A DNA stretch of 42,084 nt from the NCBI RefSeq assembly GCF_900170035.1, contig NZ_LT828553.1, forward strand, positions 8,369 to 50,452, read 5' to 3'. Under the pieces are notes generated by a model that ran no database searches, was not told the DNA's origin, and was given only the letters and a program-made list of their open reading frames with translations. This document shows, piece after piece, positions 6,079 to 14,781 of the stretch; the first letter of the stretch is position 1, and each line of letters starts with the position of its first letter. Source of the stretch: Desulfamplus magnetovallimortis (lineage in GTDB: Bacteria; Desulfobacterota; Desulfobacteria; Desulfobacterales; Desulfobacteraceae). The translations under genes and the position numbers were made by a program.

Positions 6079-8598
6079 ATGGATATCGAAAAGGATATGG
6101 AGGATTACCTCCGTGAAAAAGAGAAAATTGAGCAAAGCATATCAGAAAAATTTATGGAATATGTCACTATAATGTTTACTGATATTGCCGGATACACAAG
6201 TTTTGTTGAAACACACGGGGACCTTGCTGCAAAATCCCTTCTTTTTTGCCATAACAAAATTGTGTTTGAAATAATAAAAGAGAATAACGGAACTGTAATA
6301 AAGACAATCGGGGATGCTGTGATGGCATCCTTTAAAGAGCCCCTTGATGCTGTTCAAGCTTCGGTTGCAATACAGAAGGCACTTAAAGAGTATAACTCTG
6401 GTGTGGCAAAACAGAAAAAAATCAACATCAGAATAGGACTCAATGCCGGCAATGCATTCAAGGACAAGGGTGACTATTTCGGAGATGCTGTCAATGTTGC
6501 GGCAAGAATAGAACCTGCCGGTTCAGCAGGGCAGATCATGGTCTCCCAAAGTGTCCATGATGCTGTAAAATCATGTACTGATATTTTTATCCGTTTCCAT
6601 GGAAGAAAAATGGCCAAGGGAAAATCAAGACCCCTTGATCTTTACAGGGTTTTTATTGATAAAGAAGAATTTGATGCAGAAGAAACACCACCACCTGACA
6701 GGATAATAGAGGATTCCGGCTCAAAAATTAAAGATATTGTAGAAAATAAGGATGTAGGTGGACAAAAGGCAGATGAAGAGCTTGTCAAAACTGTTGAAGA
6801 GGAAGACCGTTCAAAACAACAAGGAAGTGTAAAAAATAGACCAGATTCAGGAAGTTATAAAAATAGACCAGATTCAGATAGCTATTCCGATTCTTCAAAA
6901 AATGTACAACAATCCTCCGTCAATAATGAAGAGCCTTCAAGAAGTGATACTCCTCTATCCGGTAATAATAGATCTCCTTTTGAGAAAAACAGAGAAGTTA
7001 CTGAAAGGGATGCTGATTTTTCATCAATGCCTGTGCATCGTTTTGATCTTATATGGAAACTCTCGTTGCCCATTATGGTGATACTTGGAATTTTTGTCTA
7101 TTTTTATCCCCAGATCATGCCCGTTGGCAATTCAGGCAATCTTTTAAATAAGTATGTACAGGCATTTAGCCTTCTGCGTTCCGGAAATATTGAAGATGCA
7201 AAAGAGCTTTTTCTTGATTTTGGTGAAAATGACAGCAAATGTCAGGAAGGCCTTGCCGCAATTGCATATCGTAAGAACTCCTATGATGAAGCCCGTAAAT
7301 ATTGTGATAATTCCATTGCTGCTGATTCTGGAACTTTTTATCCAAGAGTTATAAAAGGGAATATCTTTTTTGACACAGGTAAAGTGGATCAAGCAAAAAA
7401 GGCTTACAATGAGGTTTTAAAATATCCTTCACCCCTTGACTGGCAGAAGGGAGAATTATTTTTTCGCATGGGAAGGATAAGTTCCCTTGAAAGCGACCCT
7501 GAAAAGGCACTTGAGTATTATAATCAGGCAATGGAACTTGATGGAAGCAATGTTGATATAATGACAGCAAGAGGAGTTATCCTTGAAAAGATGGGAGATC
7601 TTCAGAAGGCTTTAAATGCCTATGACGCAGCTCTTAAAATTGCTCCTGACAATGTAATGGCTGCTACATTTTATCGCCAGATCAAACAAAATATGGAGAC
7701 AGCACAAAACAAGGAGAAACAGGAGAGGGTCAACAAATTGATTCAGGAACTTCTTGAAGCAATGCATAAAAAGGAGTCCCGTTCATCAGGTGCAGTTGCA
7801 TCAGGTGCAATTGCATCAGATCTGTCAGGCTCTGAGGATGGAACAGAGTTTGGAGATGGAGTAGATGGTGGGGATGGCACAGATACTGCTGATGTAAAAG
7901 ATGGTGCAACTAAAATTGACACATGGACATCACGGCCAGTTACGCTCTTTTTTGCAGGAAACCAGAGAAAAGGTTCCATTTCATTAAGGGAGGGGGAGGA
8001 TCTCTTTTTTGAGCTTGCTCTGATGGAATCCCTTGGGGCCTCACCAAATGTGGAAATTGTGGAGCGGGCATTAATGGACAAGCTTCTTGAAGAGCTGAAG
8101 CTTAGCAGCACTGACCTTGCAAATCCTGATACTGCACTAAGGCTTGGCAAAATTCTCTCTGCAAGGCTAATAGGAAACCTCACATTTCTGGGTTATGCCG
8201 GTGAAACAAAGGTTTACCTCAAACTTATAGAAACAGAGACATCTTCTGTAAAAATAAGCCTTTCAGGAAATGTCGGGAACGGTTTTACACCGGATTCAGC
8301 AGCTCAGAAACTTGCACAGGAGATTTCACAAAAGGTTCTCTCTTCATTTCCTGTAAGGGGAAAAATCATGCAGACAGGTGACAATGATGTTCTGTTAAAT
8401 ATTGGAGCAGTGCATGGCGTAACAGAAGGGATGATAATGAAGGTTTTTCCTGGTGAAGCTGCATCAAACTCACTTAAACGCAAAGCTGTTGGTGCAATTA
8501 AAATAATTTCTGTGGGTCAGGATGGCTCAACAGGAGAGATTGTAAAAGGTACAGAGGTTATTGACTCAACCCACATTGTTGAGGCTGCGGCTTCATGA
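6079..8598 (+). CDS. Class III adenylate cyclase fused to TPR and CsgG/FlgO-like domains
   Basis: An 839-residue membrane signalling protein. The N-terminal class III cyclase (about 26-195) keeps both metal aspartates (FTDIAGYT, D35; TIGDAV, D79), the base-selecting pair K75 and D132, and the transition-state N139 and R143 (AVNVAARIE). The K/D pair predicts ATP, hence cAMP. A charged linker about 215-315 includes a duplicated 9-residue KNRPDS unit. One membrane span lies at about 325-346, TPR-like repeats at about 354-527, and an acidic linker leads to a C-terminal domain (about 614-839) resembling the CsgG/FlgO group, with KLLEELKLSSTDLANPD. The C-terminal half should face the periplasm. AGGGGGGG is 8 bases before the ATG. 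A related CsgG-like gene follows. The domain order is unusual; a guanylate-cyclase reading is less likely. Confidence 0.85.
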   Translation: MDIEKDMEDYLREKEKIEQSISEKFMEYVTIMFTDIAGYTSFVETHGDLAAKSLLFCHNKIVFEIIKENNGTVIKTIGDAVMASFKEPLDAVQASVAIQKALKEYNSGVAKQKKINIRIGLNAGNAFKDKGDYFGDAVNVAARIEPAGSAGQIMVSQSVHDAVKSCTDIFIRFHGRKMAKGKSRPLDLYRVFIDKEEFDAEETPPPDRIIEDSGSKIKDIVENKDVGGQKADEELVKTVEEEDRSKQQGSVKNRPDSGSYKNRPDSDSYSDSSKNVQQSSVNNEEPSRSDTPLSGNNRSPFEKNREVTERDADFSSMPVHRFDLIWKLSLPIMVILGIFVYFYPQIMPVGNSGNLLNKYVQAFSLLRSGNIEDAKELFLDFGENDSKCQEGLAAIAYRKNSYDEARKYCDNSIAADSGTFYPRVIKGNIFFDTGKVDQAKKAYNEVLKYPSPLDWQKGELFFRMGRISSLESDPEKALEYYNQAMELDGSNVDIMTARGVILEKMGDLQKALNAYDAALKIAPDNVMAATFYRQIKQNMETAQNKEKQERVNKLIQELLEAMHKKESRSSGAVASGAIASDLSGSEDGTEFGDGVDGGDGTDTADVKDGATKIDTWTSRPVTLFFAGNQRKGSISLREGEDLFFELALMESLGASPNVEIVERALMDKLLEELKLSSTDLANPDTALRLGKILSARLIGNLTFLGYAGETKVYLKLIETETSSVKISLSGNVGNGFTPDSAAQKLAQEISQKVLSSFPVRGKIMQTGDNDVLLNIGAVHGVTEGMIMKVFPGEAASNSLKRKAVGAIKIISVGQDGSTGEIVKGTEVIDSTHIVEAAAS

Positions 8599-8679
8599 AA
8601 AAAAGTTCAATTTCATAAAGAATGTTGAATAATGGAAAAAGTTGAATTTCGTGAAGATTGTTGAATCATGAAAAAATAG
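8595..8679 (+). repeat. 36/37-bp tandem repeat spanning a stop codon
   Basis: Two and a third imperfect copies start with ATG at 8595 (37 bases), 8632 (36 bases) and 8668 (12 bases, partial). Shared blocks are AAAAAGTT-AATTTC and TTGAAT. The first copy overlaps the cyclase stop codon, and the partial copy runs up to the ribosome binding site of the next gene. It therefore makes up the entire spacer between the two CsgG-like genes. Confidence 0.7.
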
Positions 8680-8691
8680 GGGGACATGGTT

Positions 8692-11070
8692 GTGAAAAAA
8701 AAACAAAACAGAATCAAAACAGTTATTGCCTGCACTCTTTTCTTCCTGTTTCCCTTTCTGATGTTCTGCGCTCCGGTGCAGGACAAGGGAAAGCTGAAGG
8801 ATGGAAAGCTCTATGGCGTAACCGAAGGACTTTTTCGTGGAAAATGGTGGAACTATTATGAAAGAGCATTATCCTTTGCAGAAGGGGATTTTCTGGAAGA
8901 TGCTGAAAGGGATTTAAGGGTGGCTTTAAACCAAAGAGACCCTGATCAGCGCAGAGCAAGAACCTATGGCATGCATTTTGTTGATTATTTCCCCCACAGG
9001 GAGCTTGGTATTGTTCTTCTTTCCATGGGAAGGGTTTCTGAAGCAATTGACGAGCTTGAAACTTCACTTGCAGCAGAGGATAGTGCCAAGGCCAAGTTTT
9101 ACCTCAACCGAGCACGTAAAATGCTTCTGATGTCTCAGTCAGGCCCTGGGGATGTCATTCCGCCTGAAATTAATATTACAAGTTTATTCTCTTCCTCTTC
9201 ATCCCTTTCTTCCTCAGAACCAACTTTGCCATCTTCTGCCCCTTCTATGTCATCATCTTCTGCCAAGGTTGCTTCAGACCGGCTTTTATCTTCTTCTTCT
9301 GTTCTGACCAATAATTTTGTTATTGACATTTCAGGGGCAATTACAGATCAGAATTATGTTTATTGTGTTACTGTGAATAATACTCCTCAGTTTATGGAGC
9401 TTGCGGAAAAAAAGATCCGCTTTGAACAGCGTGTTAACCTTGTGCCAGGTAAAAACTCCATTATTATTGAGGCTGAAGATCTCATGGGAAACAAAACCCG
9501 AAAAACCATTGATGTTATTGCAGATGACGTAGGCCCCCAGATTTCAGTTCTCAATTATATGAACGGGCAGAAAGTTGATCAATCCTCTGTGGAACTCACC
9601 ATCTCTTATTATGATGATTCAGGTGTTGATTATCTTGTTATCAATGATGACAGGTTGACTTCAGAGAACAGAAAAAATGGAATATTGTCAAAGGTGGTTT
9701 CTCTTCAGCCAGGAAAAAACACAATAAGTATGGAAGCTCTGGACAGGGCAGGCAACAGAACCCGTGGCCAGATTGATCTTTTTTACGGAAGCTCAGAGAG
9801 CAAAGCAGCTTCTTTAAATTCTGCTGGGGATGTTTATTTGGCACTCAATGATGACTATTTGCTCTTTAATGGCTATACTTCTCTCAATGATGATTATTTG
9901 CTCTTTAATGGTTATGCTTCTCTCAATGATGAATATTCTGACTTAAATGGTGCTTATGCTGTAGGTGAGATGAAGAGTGTTGTTGTTTCTGATGCTGATC
10001 CGACAGGTTACATTGCAAGCAACACATCTGTTGCTTCAGATGCAGAAACAAAAGATTCGTATCCGCCGGAAATAGTATTTCGGGGTCTTCTTCGTGATAT
10101 GGGCACAGATTCCGGAATTGTCATGACAGGCCGTCAGAAGGACAACAGGTTTCTTATTGAGGGGCAGGCCTCTGATTCAGGAGGTATTGAGGGCATCTTA
10201 ATAAATGGACGACCTGTTGTGGAATCCCTTGCAGGAAAAGAGATCTTTTTTAACCGTCTTGTTGAACTTGTGGAGGGCGAGAATGTTTTCTCCATTGAAG
10301 CAACTGATAGTGTTGGAAATAGTGTTACAAAAAAAGTTCGTGTTAACAGAAAAATACAGAAAATTGACATGAACGAATCCAGAATTTCACTTTCTATCAT
10401 GCCATTTAAGAATGAGTGTATTTCACCAGCTCTGGCCGAATCTGTATATAACCTTTTTGTTGACAGGGTTATAAATGACGGCAGATTCAATGTTGTGGGA
10501 CGTGGTGAAGGGCTTGAAGCTATAATGAGGGAATTGCAGTTAAGCCAGACAGATCTTGTTGACAAGGAAAAAGCTGTCAGGGCAGGTCGCCTTGTGGGAA
10601 GTGAAACCATAATGTTTGGCAAGATCATTGAAACTCCGGACTCTGTTGAACTTTTTGTCTATTTAACTGATACTGAAACCTCAAGGATAATGGCATCCCA
10701 CGATGTTTATGATCAGAGAAAAGGAAGGAACGAGCTTGAATTCCTCATGCAGGGACTTTCATCCAAGTTTATCTACTCTGTCCCCCTTATTGAGGGAAAG
10801 GTGCTAAAGGCAAAAGGAGATAAATTTTTCCTTGACCTTGGAAAAACAAAACATGTTAACCTTCAGGAGGGTCTTAAATGCATTGCATACAGAAGTGAAC
10901 CTTTTGTTGTGGATGGTATGGTTCTTGGGGAGGATATAACTGTGCTTGGTACCCTTGTTCTGAAAAACGTACAGGAAAAGATATCCATTGCTTCTCTGGT
11001 TGAAGGCGAAGTCGGCATGGGTGATGAAAACTTATCAATTGTTGACAAAGATCTTGTAATTACAAAATAA
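8692..11070 (+). CDS. Exported protein with Ig-like modules and CsgG/FlgO-like C-terminus
   Basis: About 792 residues. I prefer GTG at 8692, because AGGGGG ends 8 bases before it; the ATG at 8686 would leave only a 2-base gap. A signal sequence about 9-27 ends FLMFCAPV; a lipoprotein site is doubtful because F precedes the Cys. Then come TPR-like helices about 40-140, a Ser-rich linker about 165-205, and two or three Glucodextranase-B-like beta-sandwich modules (EGENVFSIEATDSVGN). Three 13-residue LNDDYLLFNGY repeats sit near 383-422. The CsgG/FlgO-like C-terminal domain, from about residue 560, includes IMRELQLSQTDLVDKEKAV. That C-terminus is clearly related to the cyclase's C-terminus upstream, so the two probably work together at the envelope. 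A role is not established. Confidence 0.75.
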   Translation: MKKKQNRIKTVIACTLFFLFPFLMFCAPVQDKGKLKDGKLYGVTEGLFRGKWWNYYERALSFAEGDFLEDAERDLRVALNQRDPDQRRARTYGMHFVDYFPHRELGIVLLSMGRVSEAIDELETSLAAEDSAKAKFYLNRARKMLLMSQSGPGDVIPPEINITSLFSSSSSLSSSEPTLPSSAPSMSSSSAKVASDRLLSSSSVLTNNFVIDISGAITDQNYVYCVTVNNTPQFMELAEKKIRFEQRVNLVPGKNSIIIEAEDLMGNKTRKTIDVIADDVGPQISVLNYMNGQKVDQSSVELTISYYDDSGVDYLVINDDRLTSENRKNGILSKVVSLQPGKNTISMEALDRAGNRTRGQIDLFYGSSESKAASLNSAGDVYLALNDDYLLFNGYTSLNDDYLLFNGYASLNDEYSDLNGAYAVGEMKSVVVSDADPTGYIASNTSVASDAETKDSYPPEIVFRGLLRDMGTDSGIVMTGRQKDNRFLIEGQASDSGGIEGILINGRPVVESLAGKEIFFNRLVELVEGENVFSIEATDSVGNSVTKKVRVNRKIQKIDMNESRISLSIMPFKNECISPALAESVYNLFVDRVINDGRFNVVGRGEGLEAIMRELQLSQTDLVDKEKAVRAGRLVGSETIMFGKIIETPDSVELFVYLTDTETSRIMASHDVYDQRKGRNELEFLMQGLSSKFIYSVPLIEGKVLKAKGDKFFLDLGKTKHVNLQEGLKCIAYRSEPFVVDGMVLGEDITVLGTLVLKNVQEKISIASLVEGEVGMGDENLSIVDKDLVITK
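9844..9960 (+). repeat. Three 39-bp in-frame repeats
   Basis: Units start CTCAATGATGA at 9844, 9883 and 9922. The first two are nearly identical; the third has drifted after the first 12 bases. They encode tandem LNDDYLLFNGY-type segments between two beta-sandwich modules, so copy number could vary without shifting the frame. Confidence 0.8.
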
Positions 11071-11141
11071 GTGCTTATCACCGCAATATTGACAAAGTTT
11101 TGTCGATATCTGGTGGTTTATATCTGCCCCCTAATGGGCCA

Positions 11142-11169
11142 CTTTTTCCAGGCATACTCCTGGAAAAAG
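11142..11169 (+). terminator. Perfect hairpin between two exported-protein genes
   Basis: CTTTTTCCAGG (11142-11152) and CCTGGAAAAAG (11159-11169) are exact complements around the loop CATACT. No T-run follows, so it is not a clear intrinsic terminator. It could end the upstream transcript inefficiently or protect the mRNA. The spacer 11071-11206 holds nothing else recognisable. Confidence 0.45.
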
Positions 11170-11206
11170 CGTAGATACTTATCTAAAAAAAACGGGGAGA
11201 ACGACA

Positions 11207-14200
11207 ATGAAAAAGGGTCTGTTAAACTATTTTTTGCCCCAGAAAAAGGGCATTTTGATCTTCCATTGTATCATTTTTGTTTTTGTTATGGGCATCACCA
11301 TAACAGAGAGGGCTTCAGCCAGTGGAGTCATGATTGGTGCTCAGCTTACAGATGTAAAGAGATTTACAGGAACCTTTTCTATAAAAATCAACACTGATTG
11401 CAGCGACTCTTTGGATGCAGACATCTATTTGCTGGCCTATTTACCGTCTCAAACCCTTATGGTTGAAAGGGATCTTTTCTCGTTGCAGGCAGTCAGTTCG
11501 GAATCCACAGATTTTCAATGGGTTCAGGGTGTCTCCATGTTTGACACATCCGGAAATAATGAATCGCTTGGAAGCTGCGATTGGGTAACCTTCTCCAATG
11601 TTGACTACTCTGTTTTTAGTTCCCGTATCCAAGATACATTTTTAATTGCGTTGCTTGTTAAAAACGGAGGTAACCCCTATGATCCTTCTCTCTGGATTGA
11701 TGCGGGCTTTACTTACATTGTAACAGATCCCCAGGTTCGGGTCCCCGGACAAACCCAGTTTGCATCAGATCAATGGCAGGGAAGGGATGATTCAGAGGTG
11801 TATGTTGATGCTCCTGTTGTGGCTCCTGACGCTTCAGAAGATGCTGACCAGAACAATGATGAAAAAAACGATGGTGATGTTGAGAAGCCTGACATTTACA
11901 AAATATCCGGAAAGCGCATCTATTATGCCAATGGCAGTGCTGACAGGTTTCAGGTGGTGGACATATCCATACCTGAAAATCCGGTTATAATTCACTCTGA
12001 AGCCCTGGAAAACATGCCACTGGATCTCTATGTTGATGGCGGTTATATCATGCTTCTGGAACAGGCAAGTGATAAAAATGAAAGCTATGTTCTCCTAAAG
12101 GTTTTCCATGACAGTGGCTCAAATATAGTAAAGGTGGCCCAACAAAAATATGACAATCTCTATTATATCAATTCGAGGAAATCAGGAGATCATATATTTA
12201 TCACAGCAAGTTCAGCCACACAGGTGTACCATTATGCCATGGCAGATGAGCCTGCTTTTGCTGATGATACAGAACAAGATGCTGCTGATGGTCCAGAACA
12301 AGAGACTGTTGATGGTACAGAAAAAGAGACTGTTGATGGTACAGAAAAAGAGATTGCTGATGGTACAGAAAAAGAGACTGCTGATGCTACAGAAAAAGAG
12401 ACAACAGATTATGCTGATGAGTCAGGTATTGTTGTTGTTGCAGTGGATGTTGAGAATCATGAAGAACCACAGATTCTGGCAAGAAAAAGCTTTTCCGGAT
12501 ATGATTCCGATATATATCTTGATCAGAACTATATGGTTCAGATAGCAAGGGAGAGCTGGCAGACAACCATACTTTATCTGTTTGACTTAAATGATAAAAC
12601 CAATCTTTTTAGCAGTAGCACAGAGATAAAAATTCCCGGGCAGGTACCATCGGAATATCATGTAAATGTTTCCGATGATACTCTGTTTGTTATTTATCGT
12701 AATGAAGATATAAATAAAGGAAGTACACTGAAAATATTTGATCTTGCAGCTTCCGGTGATGATAATGATAAAGAGACAGAACACTCTGTGAAAAAGGCTT
12801 CACTTCAGCCTGTTGAAAAAGGGTCTGTTGAGGGGATTGCCCAGGGCGAAGAGCTATATGCAGCAACATTTACAGGAGACAGAGCATATATAGTAACCTA
12901 TGAGAGACAGGATCCTCTGTGGGTGGTTGATATTTCCGATCATGACTCTCCCATGATTACAGGTGAGCTTGAAGTTCCAGGATGGTCTGAATATATAAGA
13001 TTTTATAATAATCGCCTCATTGCCCTTGGATATGATGACAGTAATGGCAAAAGACTTGTTTCAATAGCTCTTTTTTCAGTTGAAGATCCGTCTGAGCCGC
13101 GACTTCTTGACAGGGTGACTCCTTTGCAGGGAATTGCAGATTACACAAGTTCAGTTGCCATAAGCGATGACAGAGCTTTTTACTTTAACAGTGAATCAGC
13201 TCTTGTGGTCGTGCCAATACAATACTATTCCTCAGAAAGCTATTCCGGCCTTGGGATTGTAAGGATAGACTCTGATTACAACTCTTTTCAATGGAACGAT
13301 TTTGTGCAGTCAAGGTTTTATATGCAGAGAGGAGCTGAGGCAGACTCAAGTGGTGATCTTCTGGTGGGTATGGGAGATGCGGCACTTAACACCATTGATA
13401 TCTCGTCCTCAAGACCGGTGGTGCTTGGAGAGTTAAGGCTTGCCTATAATGTTGAAAAAATAGCATTGTCAGAAAATGACACTTCCATTTTTGCTGTTGG
13501 AGGAGATTACTACTACAACAACACATCTGATCTGATGCGTTTTGACATGACAGCGATAAAGAACCAGGATCAAGGGACAACTGTTTCAGGTCAGGAGTCA
13601 GGTGTTATAACTCCGGTGGAGGTTGTTGATTCTGAACTCTTGTATCCCAACATTGTAATGCCAGAGAGTAAGGAAGATAAGGGACTGCTCTTTTCCTGGA
13701 GTTCTTCTGCTTTCAGGTGCTTCAATCCCGGAACAATGACAACAGAAAAAATTATAAAATTTGACAATGAATATAGCTGGATGGTTTCAGATATCATTTA
13801 TCAAAATGAGATGCTCTACTTTGCAGTTAGGGATTATGACTCAATAGTTATTTATGATTCAGAAAATTACACTTCCACTGACGTTTATGAAGAGCCTGAG
13901 CCATCTTTGTACAGAGAAATCTACAGCATGGCTACAACATTGAGGGTGTATGACTGTAATGGAAGCAGTACCCCTGAGAAACTGCCTGAACTCTCTATTC
14001 CTGGTGAACCAGTGGCAATTTTTGACGATGACAGACTTATTACTGTGGAAAACAGTTATTACTACTACCCTTACCCTCTTTACGATTATAGTTCCGATTC
14101 AACTATATCTAATGATACAGATGGCATGGATGAGTATATTCCTGGTATCAGAATCAATGCACTTGATCTTTCAAGGGATGCTGCCGTGCTTGATGTAACA

Positions 14201-14617
14201 CTATTCTTTGATCAGGAAACCTACGGCTATTCACAGGTTATATGTGATGAAGAAAATGTTTATATTGTATCGCAACAGAATGAAAATACAACTGTAAGAA
14301 AACTTGATCCTGATACCCTTGAAATTGTAAGTGAATACTCCATAAGCGGTAACCTATCACCGGTCAAGGCATCAAACGGTATTGTGGTTTTTACAGAAAG
14401 CGTCTCTTATCCCTATTGGGAAGTTGCATATGATTTATGTGTCCCTTACTGGAACAACCAGGAGATCAGGGTGTTTGACCTTTCTGAAAGCAGTGCAGAA
14501 GAGCTTTTGAATGTTTCAACAGATTACTATATTTCAAAGGAAAATGTTGGTATAACTGATACCGAGATTTATATGGCAAATGGATATAAGGGGATTTCCA
14601 TGATTCCTTTTGAATAA
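11207..14617 (+). CDS. Secreted beta-propeller protein
   Basis: 1136 residues. The signal peptide is about 1-38 (KKG basic start, hydrophobic core, end ERASA). GGGGAG sits 8 bases before the ATG. An N-terminal domain about 39-190 has two cysteines. From about 225 to the end the protein repeats beta-propeller blades with VVDISDHDSPMITGELEVPG and similar motifs, typical of the beta-propeller family Pfam PF09826. Such proteins are extracellular and of unknown function. An acidic stretch of six 8-residue DGTEKETV-like repeats (about 353-400) interrupts one blade, suggesting a surface loop. It lies between the CsgG-like gene and the large carboxypeptidase-regulatory repeat gene, all on the same strand. 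I see no enzyme motif. Confidence 0.8.
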   Translation: MKKGLLNYFLPQKKGILIFHCIIFVFVMGITITERASASGVMIGAQLTDVKRFTGTFSIKINTDCSDSLDADIYLLAYLPSQTLMVERDLFSLQAVSSESTDFQWVQGVSMFDTSGNNESLGSCDWVTFSNVDYSVFSSRIQDTFLIALLVKNGGNPYDPSLWIDAGFTYIVTDPQVRVPGQTQFASDQWQGRDDSEVYVDAPVVAPDASEDADQNNDEKNDGDVEKPDIYKISGKRIYYANGSADRFQVVDISIPENPVIIHSEALENMPLDLYVDGGYIMLLEQASDKNESYVLLKVFHDSGSNIVKVAQQKYDNLYYINSRKSGDHIFITASSATQVYHYAMADEPAFADDTEQDAADGPEQETVDGTEKETVDGTEKEIADGTEKETADATEKETTDYADESGIVVVAVDVENHEEPQILARKSFSGYDSDIYLDQNYMVQIARESWQTTILYLFDLNDKTNLFSSSTEIKIPGQVPSEYHVNVSDDTLFVIYRNEDINKGSTLKIFDLAASGDDNDKETEHSVKKASLQPVEKGSVEGIAQGEELYAATFTGDRAYIVTYERQDPLWVVDISDHDSPMITGELEVPGWSEYIRFYNNRLIALGYDDSNGKRLVSIALFSVEDPSEPRLLDRVTPLQGIADYTSSVAISDDRAFYFNSESALVVVPIQYYSSESYSGLGIVRIDSDYNSFQWNDFVQSRFYMQRGAEADSSGDLLVGMGDAALNTIDISSSRPVVLGELRLAYNVEKIALSENDTSIFAVGGDYYYNNTSDLMRFDMTAIKNQDQGTTVSGQESGVITPVEVVDSELLYPNIVMPESKEDKGLLFSWSSSAFRCFNPGTMTTEKIIKFDNEYSWMVSDIIYQNEMLYFAVRDYDSIVIYDSENYTSTDVYEEPEPSLYREIYSMATTLRVYDCNGSSTPEKLPELSIPGEPVAIFDDDRLITVENSYYYYPYPLYDYSSDSTISNDTDGMDEYIPGIRINALDLSRDAAVLDVTLFFDQETYGYSQVICDEENVYIVSQQNENTTVRKLDPDTLEIVSEYSISGNLSPVKASNGIVVFTESVSYPYWEVAYDLCVPYWNNQEIRVFDLSESSAEELLNVSTDYYISKENVGITDTEIYMANGYKGISMIPFE
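12263..12406 (+). repeat. Six 24-bp in-frame repeats coding acidic octapeptides
   Basis: Units start at 12263, 12287, 12311, 12335, 12359 and 12383. The consensus GATGGTACAGAAAAAGAGAC plus four bases encodes DGTEKETV/A. The middle units differ by one or two bases, so the tract is young or prone to slippage. It encodes a very acidic loop in the beta-propeller protein. Confidence 0.85.
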
Positions 14618-14676
14618 AAGACGCAAAATTGATATTTTGTTGCTTTCCGCTTGCTGAACTTGCCTGAATTGCATTT

Positions 14677-14740
14677 GTCTGAATCAGGATAACCAGGATA
14701 AAAAGGATGTTCAGGATTAGATAATCCTGCCTTATCCTGA
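14677..14740 (+). repeat. Dispersed repeat 'gamma' copy 2 with nested hairpins
   Basis: The first 22 bases equal 4058-4079. The segment folds on itself: CAGGATTA-GA-TAATCCTG (14712-14729) is a perfect 8-bp hairpin, and AATCAGGATAA near 14682 can pair with TTATCCTGATT near 14732. It lies about 60 bp after the propeller gene and could act as a terminator or simply be a repetitive palindrome. Confidence 0.6.
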
Positions 14741-14781
14741 TTTGGATTGCATTTTTTACATTGTTTTCGGGAGATTGTATA

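Noticed and set aside
11071-11397. 108-codon frame overlapping the start of the beta-propeller gene
   Set aside because: Out of frame with the clear gene at 11207, which has a ribosome binding site and signal peptide; the overlap is incidental.
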